This document shows positions 22,611-31,830 of a stretch of DNA of 64,000 bases, piece after piece (the stretch's first letter is position 1; each line of letters starts with the position of its first letter). Source of the DNA: Paraphoma chrysanthemicola. Its lineage: Eukaryota > Ascomycota > Dothideomycetes > Pleosporales > Phaeosphaeriaceae. Where the stretch lies: assembly GCA_020744225.1 (NCBI GenBank), contig JAGMWG010000001.1, forward strand, positions 1,302,001-1,366,000. The letters run 5' to 3'. The notes under the pieces were generated by a model. It did no database searches. It was not told where the DNA came from and saw only the letters and a list, made by a program, of their open reading frames with translations. The position numbers and the translations under genes are program-made.

Positions 22611-24470
22611 CCCATCCTAACGGCTTTCTAGTCGAAATGCCTCGTCCACCTACTAGTCGTTTTCTAGACCGATCAATCTCAGCCTTCTAGTTGCGGAACG
22701 TATCACGTGCCCAAGTGCTACCTCTTGCGGAATCCGATACCTTTGAAACTATGGAGATGACAACAATCAGCCTGAGCAGGGCCCGTCGTCCCACAGCTAA
22801 GCTCAATGTCCCTGTCCCGATCCCCTGCAGACTTCGCAATCAAAGGACCTCGATCATTTAGGATCGCTCGACTTTTTAAATGTGGCAAGGCTACTTCGGC
22901 TTTGCGCCTTGATCGACTTTGAGCTATATATAAACCTTAGTAGCCTCGCAATGAACTTTTCCCTTGCAGTGAACTTATGTCTTTCTTGTATCGTAATGCT
23001 TCCTGCTCAATGCGCACAGCATCGATCCAAAGCGACTTTTGGTTGCTCGGCTTACGCATGATTTGGAGCATAGAATTGACATTGCCATGATCGAAAAGGT
23101 GCGTCCATCAGTGGGAACATTGTGCGTAAATTCGAATGGTTCCCAGTAGTATGATATGGCTTCATAGTGGCTTGATCGCTCTCATTGCTGGCCAGGAGGC
23201 AATCATAGTGTCCGAACTCGATCCTGATTAGTACCCCATCTCTTCTATTGAATGCAAGACCAGCATGTAGATGGAGGTCTCTGTTGGTATGTTGTATACT
23301 GATGCCTGGGTTGCGGGCCTATGGTCGCATCGATGTGAATTCAGCATACCTGCTCGTCCAAGGGCAGTTGCAGCCTGATGTGGCTCTTTTCCAACTGTCT
23401 ACCCTCGTGGCAGCATTCTAAACAGGAGCAAGGCCAAATAGCGTCTTGTGAATGAAAGTGTTTCCATCAACAGCCGAGTATCATTCTGCATATCGCTTGT
23501 AATTTTCACATCTGCAAAAGAGCGCAAAGACAGATCGATTACTGCCTGCCAGCCAGGCGAATGAGCTTTGCTCACTCTCCATTCTTCTGACTACACAGAC
23601 TTTCCATGTGGGCGTGGTGAGGTTGAGGTGACAGAACACAACGTCCACGAATGATTGCATCACTCTAGTGCATACACCTTTCCTAATCGAGCGTTGACGG
23701 ACCTCCCCAAAGTTGCCGGCGCTGTTGCTCTGCACCTGCAAGCATGAACCCACGCTTCCAGCATGCCAATAGTATATTTCCACTAATTATCTGGCTCCAA
23801 TGATGTCACCACACGACGACCTGAAACCGTGATCTTCGTTGCCGTGGATTCCCTCCCCATACGAAACGCTGTCGCGGCCTATCACACCACATAGGTAAGC
23901 ATGCCAACGCAACACAGTGTTGAATTACGATTATCATTGTTAAGGGAATGCGCAATCCTTACGCTCGCTAGCTAAATATACCACAGTCGTCTGTGAGTCT
24001 ATTGACTGAGGGGCAACTTCAGGCGGCCGAGGCTGTGCAACCTCGTAACCTCAAGGCTGCATTCTTACCCTACAACGCCCACTGCATCCAACCTTCCAAG
24101 CACTTCATCGACCCTTCTCTGGTTCTGGATCTTATCCCACACTCGTCGCTCGTTACCAGTCGTACCTCGCTGTCGGCCCGCGCAGCTACTGCCAGAATTC
24201 ACAATTCCGCGTGGACCCGCCATCATCCCAAGGCCTAAGGCGTGCAGAGTAATAGTTTAGCAATCACCAAGAACAGGATTAGAGAGTCGCAAATCTACGC
24301 ATTATCTACGATTCTGGAATCAAGGGCGCTCCAACTCACGTCAGACATTACGGGAGATGGCATCATGCTGTCAAACGTGCCAGCATCGCAACCATGCGGT
24401 CCAGACATTGTCGACCGAGACATCGAAGCTTGACGTTTGCTTCATCACACTCAAATTTCAAGCTCCAATC
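22611..24470. other. long intergenic region
   Basis: About 1.9 kb with no well-supported gene. It contains a strong TATA-like TATATATAAA (22925-22934) and, just after it, a 36-codon frame with a secretion-signal-like start at 22951. Frames around 23,481-23,783 (minus) and 23,993-24,238 (plus) have no recognisable content. The right end must hold the promoter of the 24,471 gene. Confidence 0.4.
22951..23061 (+). CDS. possible small secreted peptide ORF
   Basis: A 36-residue frame begins MNFSLAVNLCLSCIVMLP, hydrophobic enough to be a signal peptide, with a plausible cleavage after AQCA. The remainder is short and carries one Cys. The TATA-like element ends only 16 bases upstream of the ATG, which is too close for a normal start. 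The peptide may therefore be chance, or the first exon of a spliced gene I cannot complete. Confidence 0.15.
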   Translation: MNFSLAVNLCLSCIVMLPAQCAQHRSKATFGCSAYA

Positions 24471-25421
24471 ATGTCGAACTTAAGTGCTTACACCACCTTG
24501 AATACCGTCTTGAACAATATTATAGATTCGGTCGAGACCAGTGCACATCCTACCACGTTCACATCATGGTCACCATGTCTGTCCAATCAGGGAACTGCGA
24601 TCATAATCACTACCGCGAAAGAGACTTGCTCAAGTAGTATGTCACCTGTGTTCGACGGCCTTCGGCAGTACCTTAGACGACCTCCACATGTTCAGCACAT
24701 CTATTTTGATTTCTCCATCTTGTCCCTCGCCGCATCCTCACCCGAGCATAGGGTCGCATGCGATATCTACCAACTTCAAGCACCCAATCCAGGCATCGCG
24801 GCCGCCATTGGGAAGCATTTCGGCTGGAACCCTACCCGCTCATCTCTAACACTTCAGATGTCAAGCTGTGTGTCTGCAGCGTTCAGCCACCCAGGCGATC
24901 TCATCAAGGATTTCTGGGTGTGGGCGGAGCTACAGCACGAGGACTCGATTTCACCATCCACAGTCGGCAGCTCGTTCGCATCCAGCCACGAAACCTTGCC
25001 TAAGCCTAGTCCACTGATCAACTGGAATTCCGACGAGAAGAACATGTCCCTCCCTTTTCCTGAAGAAGACCGCGTCGAGCCTCAGGCCATGGACGACGAA
25101 ACGCTCGTCATGATCTTCCAGTGGACCAGCCACGCCGATGCAGACCGCTTCAAGCACCCGCTACAGACCAGCTATGGTCCCAACGGCCAGGAGATCAGGA
25201 AAGACATGTGGGAGAGCCACGTTGCGCATCCAATTCGACAATTGCAAGGCATCGGGGCAAGACTTGAGACATACAAGCTGGAGCTGAGAGCAGTGGAGCC
25301 TAGAATTACGGTGCCTGCACGAGCTGACCAGCATGTGGCTGGAAGAGTCAGGAGCGGAAGTAAGAGGCTGAGCATTATGGCGTCAGGGTTGAGCGAAAGG
25401 GTCAGTGGTTTGTGGAAGTAG
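24471..25421 (+). CDS. hypothetical protein, possible two-domain dimeric alpha/beta-barrel type
   Basis: I do not recognise this gene. The frame stays open from 24357, but the ATG at 24471 (ATCATGTCGAAC) gives the more natural start and a 316-residue product. The first half reads like one compact domain (TTFTSWSPCLSN, then VFDGLRQYLRRPPHVQHIYF). The second half begins DDETLVMIFQWTSHADADRF and ends IRQLQGIGARLETYKLELR. The order of a strand, a helix with D-A-D-R-F, then a late strand with LET.K.ELR resembles ABM-like dimeric alpha/beta-barrel proteins, an inference from pattern only. There is no signal peptide or transmembrane helix. The tail is basic (RVRSGSKRLS). Confidence 0.55.
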   Translation: MSNLSAYTTLNTVLNNIIDSVETSAHPTTFTSWSPCLSNQGTAIIITTAKETCSSSMSPVFDGLRQYLRRPPHVQHIYFDFSILSLAASSPEHRVACDIYQLQAPNPGIAAAIGKHFGWNPTRSSLTLQMSSCVSAAFSHPGDLIKDFWVWAELQHEDSISPSTVGSSFASSHETLPKPSPLINWNSDEKNMSLPFPEEDRVEPQAMDDETLVMIFQWTSHADADRFKHPLQTSYGPNGQEIRKDMWESHVAHPIRQLQGIGARLETYKLELRAVEPRITVPARADQHVAGRVRSGSKRLSIMASGLSERVSGLWK

Positions 25422-26530
25422 TAGTCATCGGGAGCATGTGACAAGCGCTATACACGATGCGCAACGGTCAGATGATCATGCATATAGTCGGAGTTTCAAG
25501 CTCATATGCGTCTATAGCTTGATATGATACGAACTAATCATAATGAGTAGCCTATGGAGTCGTTTACTTATGAGGGATCAACTTGTGGTGCATCTAAGCC
25601 ACCAGCCCTGATGCATCTACGGCGATCAAAGCATCTTTAATGGTTGGCACATTGGCCCATAGCACTTCACTCACTAAATGATGCCTGACGATTCAACTCA
25701 TGAATATACACAGAGCGGCAAATCATGAGTCCAACCTCCAGCTGTCGCGTGACTCTTCTCCCGGCGTGCGCGAAAACATCGCCCCTCGACCATCCGTCCC
25801 GCACTCCAGACCGCAACTTCACATATGTGTTCTTTTCCCATGTTGCCCCTTGACGCGTCCTTGAGTGACATACGGACAGTCGGAAATGCAACGGACAATG
25901 CAGCCTCATCCTGTCCGAAACCGCTAACATCTCGGATTCGCGCGCTCACGCAGTCAAGTCCGATCTGACAAACGAGATCCTGCGAGGATGTCGTGCCGCA
26001 GCGGTATGCGGCTTTTTTACACCGTATTACGCTCGTCGCATAGACTTCCTGAGTCGGCGGTCCGATTTCGTGGAGGTGAAGATGCTGCGCGGTTGCGTCA
26101 CAGCCACGCCCATTCTGCAGGATCGGCCAATCGGGAGCTCTGGCCTCGCTGCGCCACGCCAGAAATAGTCGCGTGGAGGATTTGGGCAGCCACACCTGGT
26201 CGTCAGGTTCGGATGCGCCGCTTGCACTTTCCTTGCGTGCAGGAAATTACTTGCAGTTTCACAATGGTAAGCGTGTACCGCGTCTTTCAGGGTGTGGGGT
26301 GGCGGGTAGCATGTGAGGCTCAGGTGCAAGGGCGGCATGAGCTGGACTTTTGAGGCTGAAGCATGCTTTGAATGAATGCTGCCCTAGTCAGTGTGACTGT
26401 GCCATATTGTGACGTGGTATTGCAGGTGAGTTGCGCGTCGGCCTTCTGAGTAGGGAGGCAATGTCGATTATATTAAACTGTTTTATGCCCTTTGATAGTG
26501 GATCCCGTACCGAGACACTAACCTATCGAC
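25422..26530. other. intergenic region
   Basis: About 1.1 kb with no supported gene; a 165-codon frame on the minus strand (25,698-26,195) has no recognisable content. An AT-rich stretch is present at 26,460-26,500, just before the next gene. Confidence 0.4.
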
Positions 26531-27637
26531 ATGGGCTCAAGAACACTGGGCCATAATCTGTCCATCTATGAGAGGACACAAAGTCCAAATCTACTAGATC
26601 GATCCGTGACTGAGGGTGCCCGAACAGAAAGAGTTGTGGAGGACAGGCACATTACTCAAGGAGCAATCTTCTTCCTGCCAGCGGAGAAAGATTTGCCCAG
26701 AAATGCCGTCAGAAGAGCACATGGCAAGGGGCGAATCGAGGACAAGATCCACGACCATCCGGTGGTCGTCATCTCTCGGCCAGCTAGTGAAACCAATATC
26801 GTCCACTTCCACTTAGTAGGTCGAGCTTCTCCCAAAGGGTCATGGAGCACAACTGATCAAATGCAGATTACCTCGTTGAAAGGAAAGCCGCTGAGTCAGG
26901 TGTACGACGAGGCAGTACCTGCGCAAGCCAGTCGGCGGACATGGTATCTGCCCATCGCTCCTACACCTGATCATCCGGACGCGACATCGAAAAAGACCAA
27001 GAAGCGATTCCCAACTCTTATGCTTGCAAATGGAGCGACGCTGAAGAGGAATTCGTGGGTCAACATTCGGCACGTTTACCGAATCGATGCATCATTGCTT
27101 CAGCCATACAATAATCCTGAGACACCTGAGACGGACATATACTCCTTCGAGCGACAATCAATGATTCGGATGCTCGCTAAATGCAACACACTGGTAGACT
27201 ACGAGCCAGGATCGCAATACGCATGCCCAGGTTTGGAGAGGTCGGCGTCGGAGCCAATACTCGCGGTAGAGAATGGTAGTCCGGGAGAAAGGCACCTCGT
27301 ACAGGATATGGCTTTACTTGCGTTGGAACCCAGGACGCATCATCTGAACCAACGGCAGGAGGATTTTCGTTCACCAGACCAACTCGACGACCGGATACCT
27401 GGCCCACCACCCAAGGTTCCCCCAGATGGAAGGAGGAGTTCCAACGTTATGCAGTTCGTACATAATACATTTGATCGACCGTATAGTCAGGTCTTGGGTG
27501 GTGTTCAGTCAGCAGTTGTGTTTGTAAGCCAGAAGCCGCAGCCTGTATCAGTTGATATTTTGACGAGAAGAGAGCCATTTGATCAATTTTGGAGGAACTT
27601 GAAGGGCGTGACTGCTGTTGCGATAGCATCAATATAA
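26531..27637 (+). CDS. conserved fungal protein, possibly PemK/MazF-like fold
   Basis: The ATG at 26531 opens a 368-codon frame. A 51-base segment (26816-26866) has GTAGGT, an internal CTGAT and CAG at its end, and is a multiple of three. It is most likely an intron, joining HFHL to ITSLKGKPL and giving 351 residues. The core pattern is GAIFFLPAEKDLP, then DHPVVVISRP, IVHFHL/ITSLKGKPL, YLPIAPTPDHPD, LMLANGATLKRNSWVNIRH. This recurs in uncharacterised Pezizomycotina proteins. Its order of strands resembles the small PemK/MazF barrel, but that is my inference from pattern and not a family assignment. The C-terminal half is poorly conserved and Pro-rich. No transmembrane segment. Convergent with the PTAR1-like gene, only 16 bases apart. 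Confidence 0.6.
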   Translation: MGSRTLGHNLSIYERTQSPNLLDRSVTEGARTERVVEDRHITQGAIFFLPAEKDLPRNAVRRAHGKGRIEDKIHDHPVVVISRPASETNIVHFHLVGRASPKGSWSTTDQMQITSLKGKPLSQVYDEAVPAQASRRTWYLPIAPTPDHPDATSKKTKKRFPTLMLANGATLKRNSWVNIRHVYRIDASLLQPYNNPETPETDIYSFERQSMIRMLAKCNTLVDYEPGSQYACPGLERSASEPILAVENGSPGERHLVQDMALLALEPRTHHLNQRQEDFRSPDQLDDRIPGPPPKVPPDGRRSSNVMQFVHNTFDRPYSQVLGGVQSAVVFVSQKPQPVSVDILTRREPFDQFWRNLKGVTAVAIASI

Positions 27638-27653
27638 ATGCTGCAGTGCAAGA

Positions 27654-28685
27654 TCAGGTCGGTTCAGGATCATCTCGCGCGTGAGCAGGAATGCGGTGCC
27701 TTTCGACCCAGTCAAGTGTCTTCCGAACTCTTCCAAGTAGAGCTGTCTGGTCCCCAGAACTTTCAACCTCTGCAGCGTATTGTTGAAGAACAGACATGAA
27801 TCCGTGTCGTCCTTCTTGTAGTGTATCGTGTGCCAAAACGACCCTTAGAAATACCCACAGCGACTCATGCTCAGATCGAACCTTCATTGCATATCTCAGA
27901 ACATCTCGTACAACGTCCTCTGCATCTGACGCATTCCGAAAACTCTTGATCAGGTGAGCAAGGAAAGACCACCCAGAGATATCGCTAGGATGCTTGTAAC
28001 ACCACACTTTCACACTTTGGGCACAGTCTACCGTAGCGCCTGGATCATCGATGTGATCCATCATTCTCCGAGCATACTGCCATGCGTAATAATTCTTCGG
28101 ATGCCTCTCGCCAGACTTGCAGACAGTGTCGAGCTCGGTCCGCCAGAAGTCCGCCCGAAGCTGCTCCGGCACATTTTGCAATCTATTCGGACAAAGCAGC
28201 TGCAGTAACCAAAAGCGATGGTACCATAGGGTCGGTGACTTTGATTGACGGTGCAGTGGAGATGTAAGAATGCTGTCTAAGAAGCAGAACTCGTATTTGA
28301 CGGCTCTGCGGTAGACTAACAGCTCTTCGTGGGTGGTCTCAGCCTGGAGAGCGACCAGCCTGCGCTTTCGGAAGCTGGCAGCGGAAAGGTGTTCCGGGTC
28401 GAAGAGAAGAATGATCTTAGTAGCTTCCAGAGCGATGTGGTGATAGTCGACATCCTGTGAGTTCGCAAAGAATCGGCTTCGAGCTTCCATGTAGGCTAAG
28501 AGAAGAACTTTCTTGGGAACGCCCAAGCAGTGACCGTCCTGCAGCAGAATGCCATCTGGAGGCTGGATGGCGGGCGGCAGCACCTCAATCTCGACGACTT
28601 GCTTCTCGTAGACCTTGAAGTACTTGATGAGTGCATCATATGCCTGCTTTTGCAATTTGGCGATAGTGGCGTGTTCCTCGCTCAT
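27654..28685 (-). CDS. protein prenyltransferase alpha-repeat protein (PTAR1-like)
   Basis: This is a 343-residue intronless protein with the helical prenyltransferase alpha-subunit repeats: ALEATKIILLFDPEHLSAAS, LVYRRAVKYEFCFLDSIL, SPTLWYHRFWLLQLL, HPKNYYAWQYARRMMDH and HPSDISGWSFLAHLI. Each carries the typical W/Y...R...L pattern. It is shorter and more diverged than RAM2 and BET4, and fits PTAR1-type proteins, which act as the alpha-like partner in Rab or SNARE geranylgeranylation. The start is ATG at 28685 (MSEEHATIAKLQ); the frame stays open further upstream but without an ATG before a Kozak-like site. It shares a 236-base promoter with GET1. Confidence 0.75.
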   Translation of the reverse strand: MSEEHATIAKLQKQAYDALIKYFKVYEKQVVEIEVLPPAIQPPDGILLQDGHCLGVPKKVLLLAYMEARSRFFANSQDVDYHHIALEATKIILLFDPEHLSAASFRKRRLVALQAETTHEELLVYRRAVKYEFCFLDSILTSPLHRQSKSPTLWYHRFWLLQLLCPNRLQNVPEQLRADFWRTELDTVCKSGERHPKNYYAWQYARRMMDHIDDPGATVDCAQSVKVWCYKHPSDISGWSFLAHLIKSFRNASDAEDVVRDVLRYAMKVRSEHESLWVFLRVVLAHDTLQEGRHGFMSVLQQYAAEVESSGDQTALLGRVRKTLDWVERHRIPAHARDDPEPT

Positions 28686-28921
28686 GATCGGGACGATTTG
28701 TGAATGCCATGAGGGAAAGTAAGCGAGTGGTCTCACTTGTATGCGCAGAATGTTGGCGTTTCGCTCCGCGGATGTACAACAACCTGTAGTCAGGCCATGC
28801 GCACGTGCGCCGGCGCTAGCACCGAGAACCAATTCCACCGATATGACGCAGCCGGACTCGAAACACTACAATATGCAGTGAGCAACCACCACGCGACGAC
28901 CTACTTCAACTACCCGCAGTC
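28686..28921. promoter_or_regulatory. bidirectional promoter PTAR1-like / GET1
   Basis: Divergent start codons lie 236 bases apart. No TATA box is evident. The sequence holds the only space for both promoters. Confidence 0.5.
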
Positions 28922-29688
28922 ATGCCGTCTCTCCTTCTGATCGTGTTCATCTTGCAGCTTCTGCTCCACATCATAAACACTGTAGGCGCAACCACGGTGA
29001 ACGAGCTGGTAAGCCCCGCACTCATACTGCACACAATCGGGTCTCGTGTTAACATGTCATGCAGTTATGGATACTCTATAACAAGCTCCCTACCCCCACG
29101 TCAGGGTCGGCGCAAAAGGCTCAGAAGCTGAAGAAGGAGATTGTGCAGCTCAAGCGCGAGCTGGGGAACACGTCGCCGCAAGACAACTTCTCAAGATGGG
29201 CAAAGCTTGATCGGCAGCACAACAAGGCCATGGCGGACTTTCAGAAGATTGGTACGCTTCCTCTTGGAATTATCACCTGCAACTCTGACATAACTAACTG
29301 GCTCGTCACAGATGGCTCCCTACGCACACATCAAGCCACGTTCACGTCCGCCGTTTCCACCCTTCGCTGGCTCGGCACCCAAGGCCTCCGCTTCATACTA
29401 CAATTCTGGTTCGCAAAGTCGCCCATGTTCTGGATGCCCGCCGGATGGGTCCCATACTACGCTGAGTGGATTCTGAGCTTTCCGCGAGCGCCCTTGGGCA
29501 GCGTGAGCATAAATGTATGGGGCATCGCATGCGCGAGCATGATTGCGCTTGCCACCGAGGGCTTGTCAGCGGTGTGGGTGCTTGTGACACACAAGCCGAC
29601 GCCGGTCGCGCAACGAGAGAAAGAGCCCATGGCGTTCATGGCGGACCAGAAGTCTGCAGCAGGATCGGGAGAGAAGAAGGAACTATAA
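28922..29688 (+). CDS. GET1: GET complex subunit GET1 (WRB homologue)
   Basis: GET1 is the ER receptor subunit for the GET3 ATPase in insertion of tail-anchored proteins. Exons are 28922-29008, 29065-29251 and 29312-29688; introns are 56 and 60 bases; the product is 216 residues. It has an N-terminal helix (PSLLLIVFILQLLLHIINTV) and a cytosolic coiled coil (AQKLKKEIVQLKRELGNTSP, then FSRWAKLDRQHNKAMADFQK), the GET3-binding region. Two further helices follow (LRFILQFWFAKSPMFWMP and VWGIACASMIALATEGLSAV). The S.QD.FSRWAKLDR motif is diagnostic. The second intron is a multiple of three without a stop, so reading through it would be tolerated in frame. Confidence 0.92.
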
Positions 29689-30331
29689 AAGTGCAGTGTA
29701 TATAGCAATATTGATGCAGCATACACTGCCTTTAAGCACGACATCACGCATGGACATATATGCAATGGAGTATGTCTCCCACAATTAGACGCAAAGTCGT
29801 CGTGGCTTTCGCTCAGACACTGCAACACGAGTGGGATGACCTTGGCAGGTCGTTGGGCTTGTTCTAGGCTACAAATTGAACTCGTGATCGTGGAGAGTAT
29901 GCGAATCGCCGAGTCTTCGAAAGAGCCATCTACGGAAGTGGAGGAGCACCAAGAAGCGCAGGTCACGAGAGTTACAGCTGGCATAAAGCTGCTCAATTGT
30001 CACGCACGTTGACACATTGTGCGGATTGGAGATGATGTTGATGTTAGGTTGAAGGACGAGATTGAAGATGTAGAGAAAAGATTCTAGCCAGGACGCTAGC
30101 GCCGGGTGATGGTTTCGCCGGAGCCGAAAGCGGCATCTCCTTCCTTCATCTTCGCACCGATGTCACTCCTCCACTTACTACCAGCCAATCTTAGTTCGAT
30201 GAGAATCCGCCCCGTAAGGTGCTTAACAATCTGTTTCCCTGATGATATCGAGCAATTCCGTGGAATCTCCCGTGGCAGACACGCAATGATATCTGAAGAA
30301 CGCCCTCTTTCTCGGTCGATTATCGGGCTCT
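29689..30331. other. intergenic region
   Basis: No gene recognised. It contains the GET1 3' UTR and the downstream side of the BTB relic. Confidence 0.4.
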
Positions 30332-30982
30332 TTAGCAGTCCCTATTTGAATCATCCGATGAGGTCTCCTTCGTGATTTCACTTTCGCGCTCACTTTCAAG
30401 CTGCGGTCTGCAAGCGTTCGCGCAAATTGTCATATCTCCGAAGAAGCCTGTTGCTTTTTCCTCGTCATAGCGCATATGAAGCTTACCACAAGCCAAGATC
30501 TCCGCCTCGTCAGCATGCTCATAATAGCAGCAATCCTTGGGGAGCTCTGGCTTGTTCACCTCTTCTAACATCTCAGCAAAGCGCCTCATAGCGCGCAGTG
30601 TGAATGCATGAGGCAGCTTAGCCACCGCATCGGCGCAAGTCTCGCAGCAGTTCCTCCAACAGTTGCAGTAGTAGTCTACGACGTACGGTAGAAGTGGCCT
30701 GTTGGCAGGAATAATTGCAAAAGCAAATTCAACCATCGGCAATAGCTCATGCACTTCAATGAGCCGGCCGCCTGAAAAATTATCGATAAAGCTGTTGTTG
30801 ATAGCATGACGAAAGCTGGCGACCATGAAGCGATCGGCAAAGCAATATGCCCTGATACTAGACAGAAGTGGGTCATCGATCTTGTAACCGGTGACGCGAA
30901 ACCACTCTTGAACAGTATTGAGCTCAAGCCCAGGTCCAGGGAGTTGCTCAGTGTACAACCAATGAACGAAACTGTGTAATAT
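30332..30982 (-). pseudogene. BTB-domain gene, back half only
   Basis: The open frame starts inside the BTB fold at SFVHWLYTEQLPGPG and runs to a stop at 30332. Fungal BTB genes normally have a front half ending FEVFVHWLY. Here that front half (VHKDLL...FF..AL) is missing and the DNA before it is the tail of an HET-domain gene. The remaining part is intact: IRAYCFADRFMVASFRHAIN, a helical region, and the Cys/His end CYYEHADEAEILAC shared with the other BTB genes of this window. A TAG closes this frame at about 31,013. As it stands it has no start and cannot fold a full BTB domain. Confidence 0.7.
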
Positions 30983-31830
30983 CCATTCCCCTCTCGTCCA
31001 TGGAACGCTCTAAACACTCCCAAAATATCATATCGTCTGTGAAGTGAACGGTACGTGGAGACAACAAGCGTTCCTGGAAAGACCAGGCCCGTCCTGACAG
31101 AGGTAGATCCTCGTACCGAGCGGACCTGGACTTAGCATAAGCCACAATCTCGTACTTCTGCCTTTCATCTCGCGGGTCGGCAATATTGAGATATTTGAAA
31201 CAGTCGTTCTCACGAGGAAAACTTGTGAATATGCCATGGGCGCTATTGGGCGCTCCTGTTGCTGCCAGAGTGATGTACGATCCTGAGTATATGTCACACA
31301 TGTTGCTTCTTTCGCGCCTCCAATCATTTCGTCGTCTTGGATGATACAAAGGCTATCGATCCAGAGGCACTTAAGTCCAAGTCGATACGTTAAATCTGTT
31401 GCGTGTTGAAAAGTCAACGGCAGGCTGTCCCATGGAATCCCGTCGTCTAGAAAGCTTTGCACAGTGTCTTTAGTAGTACGTAGCGGCACTGTGCCGCCCC
31501 AGCAATGGCTGAGACATGCATACCGTAGGCTGTTGGCCTCTTCGAAATCACCAACATGTAATCGGACATCTTTTGGACCCCATAGTTCAAGCACACGGCT
31601 GGGTAGCTTCGAAGGTCTGCTTCTTTGGCATTGCGGATGATCGGAATCGCATTTCTCCAGACAAGTCTTGATAAATGTAATAGCAAGCTCCGGGTCTTCT
31701 CGCGCGTGAGGAACTCTCGGGCCTATCATCTCCCATGGGCTTCCTGCATCAGACTGGTCAATGTGTTGAACCGACCGCAACACATATTCAGATGTGTGAC
31801 AAACCTGCAGGAGCGGACACTTCTATTACA
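30983..31830 (-). pseudogene. HET-domain (heterokaryon incompatibility) pseudogene, frameshifted and truncated
   Basis: HET-domain proteins trigger cell death when genetically different hyphae fuse. The domain is unmistakable: SLRYACLSHCWGG, then GIPWDSLPLTFQHATDLTYR and LGLKCLWIDSLCIIQDDE. The frame then breaks at 31,327-31,329 (an AAA run on the coding strand) and continues in another frame as NDWRRERSNMCDIYSGS, YITLAATGAP and GRAWSFQERLLSPRTVHF. No GT-AG intron fits the break; one missing base does. The C-terminal part stops abruptly after MIFWECLERS, where it meets BTB sequence. The 5' end has no ATG in frame; a TAG lies just before the CPLLQVC stretch, unless an upstream exon exists. Confidence 0.75.
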
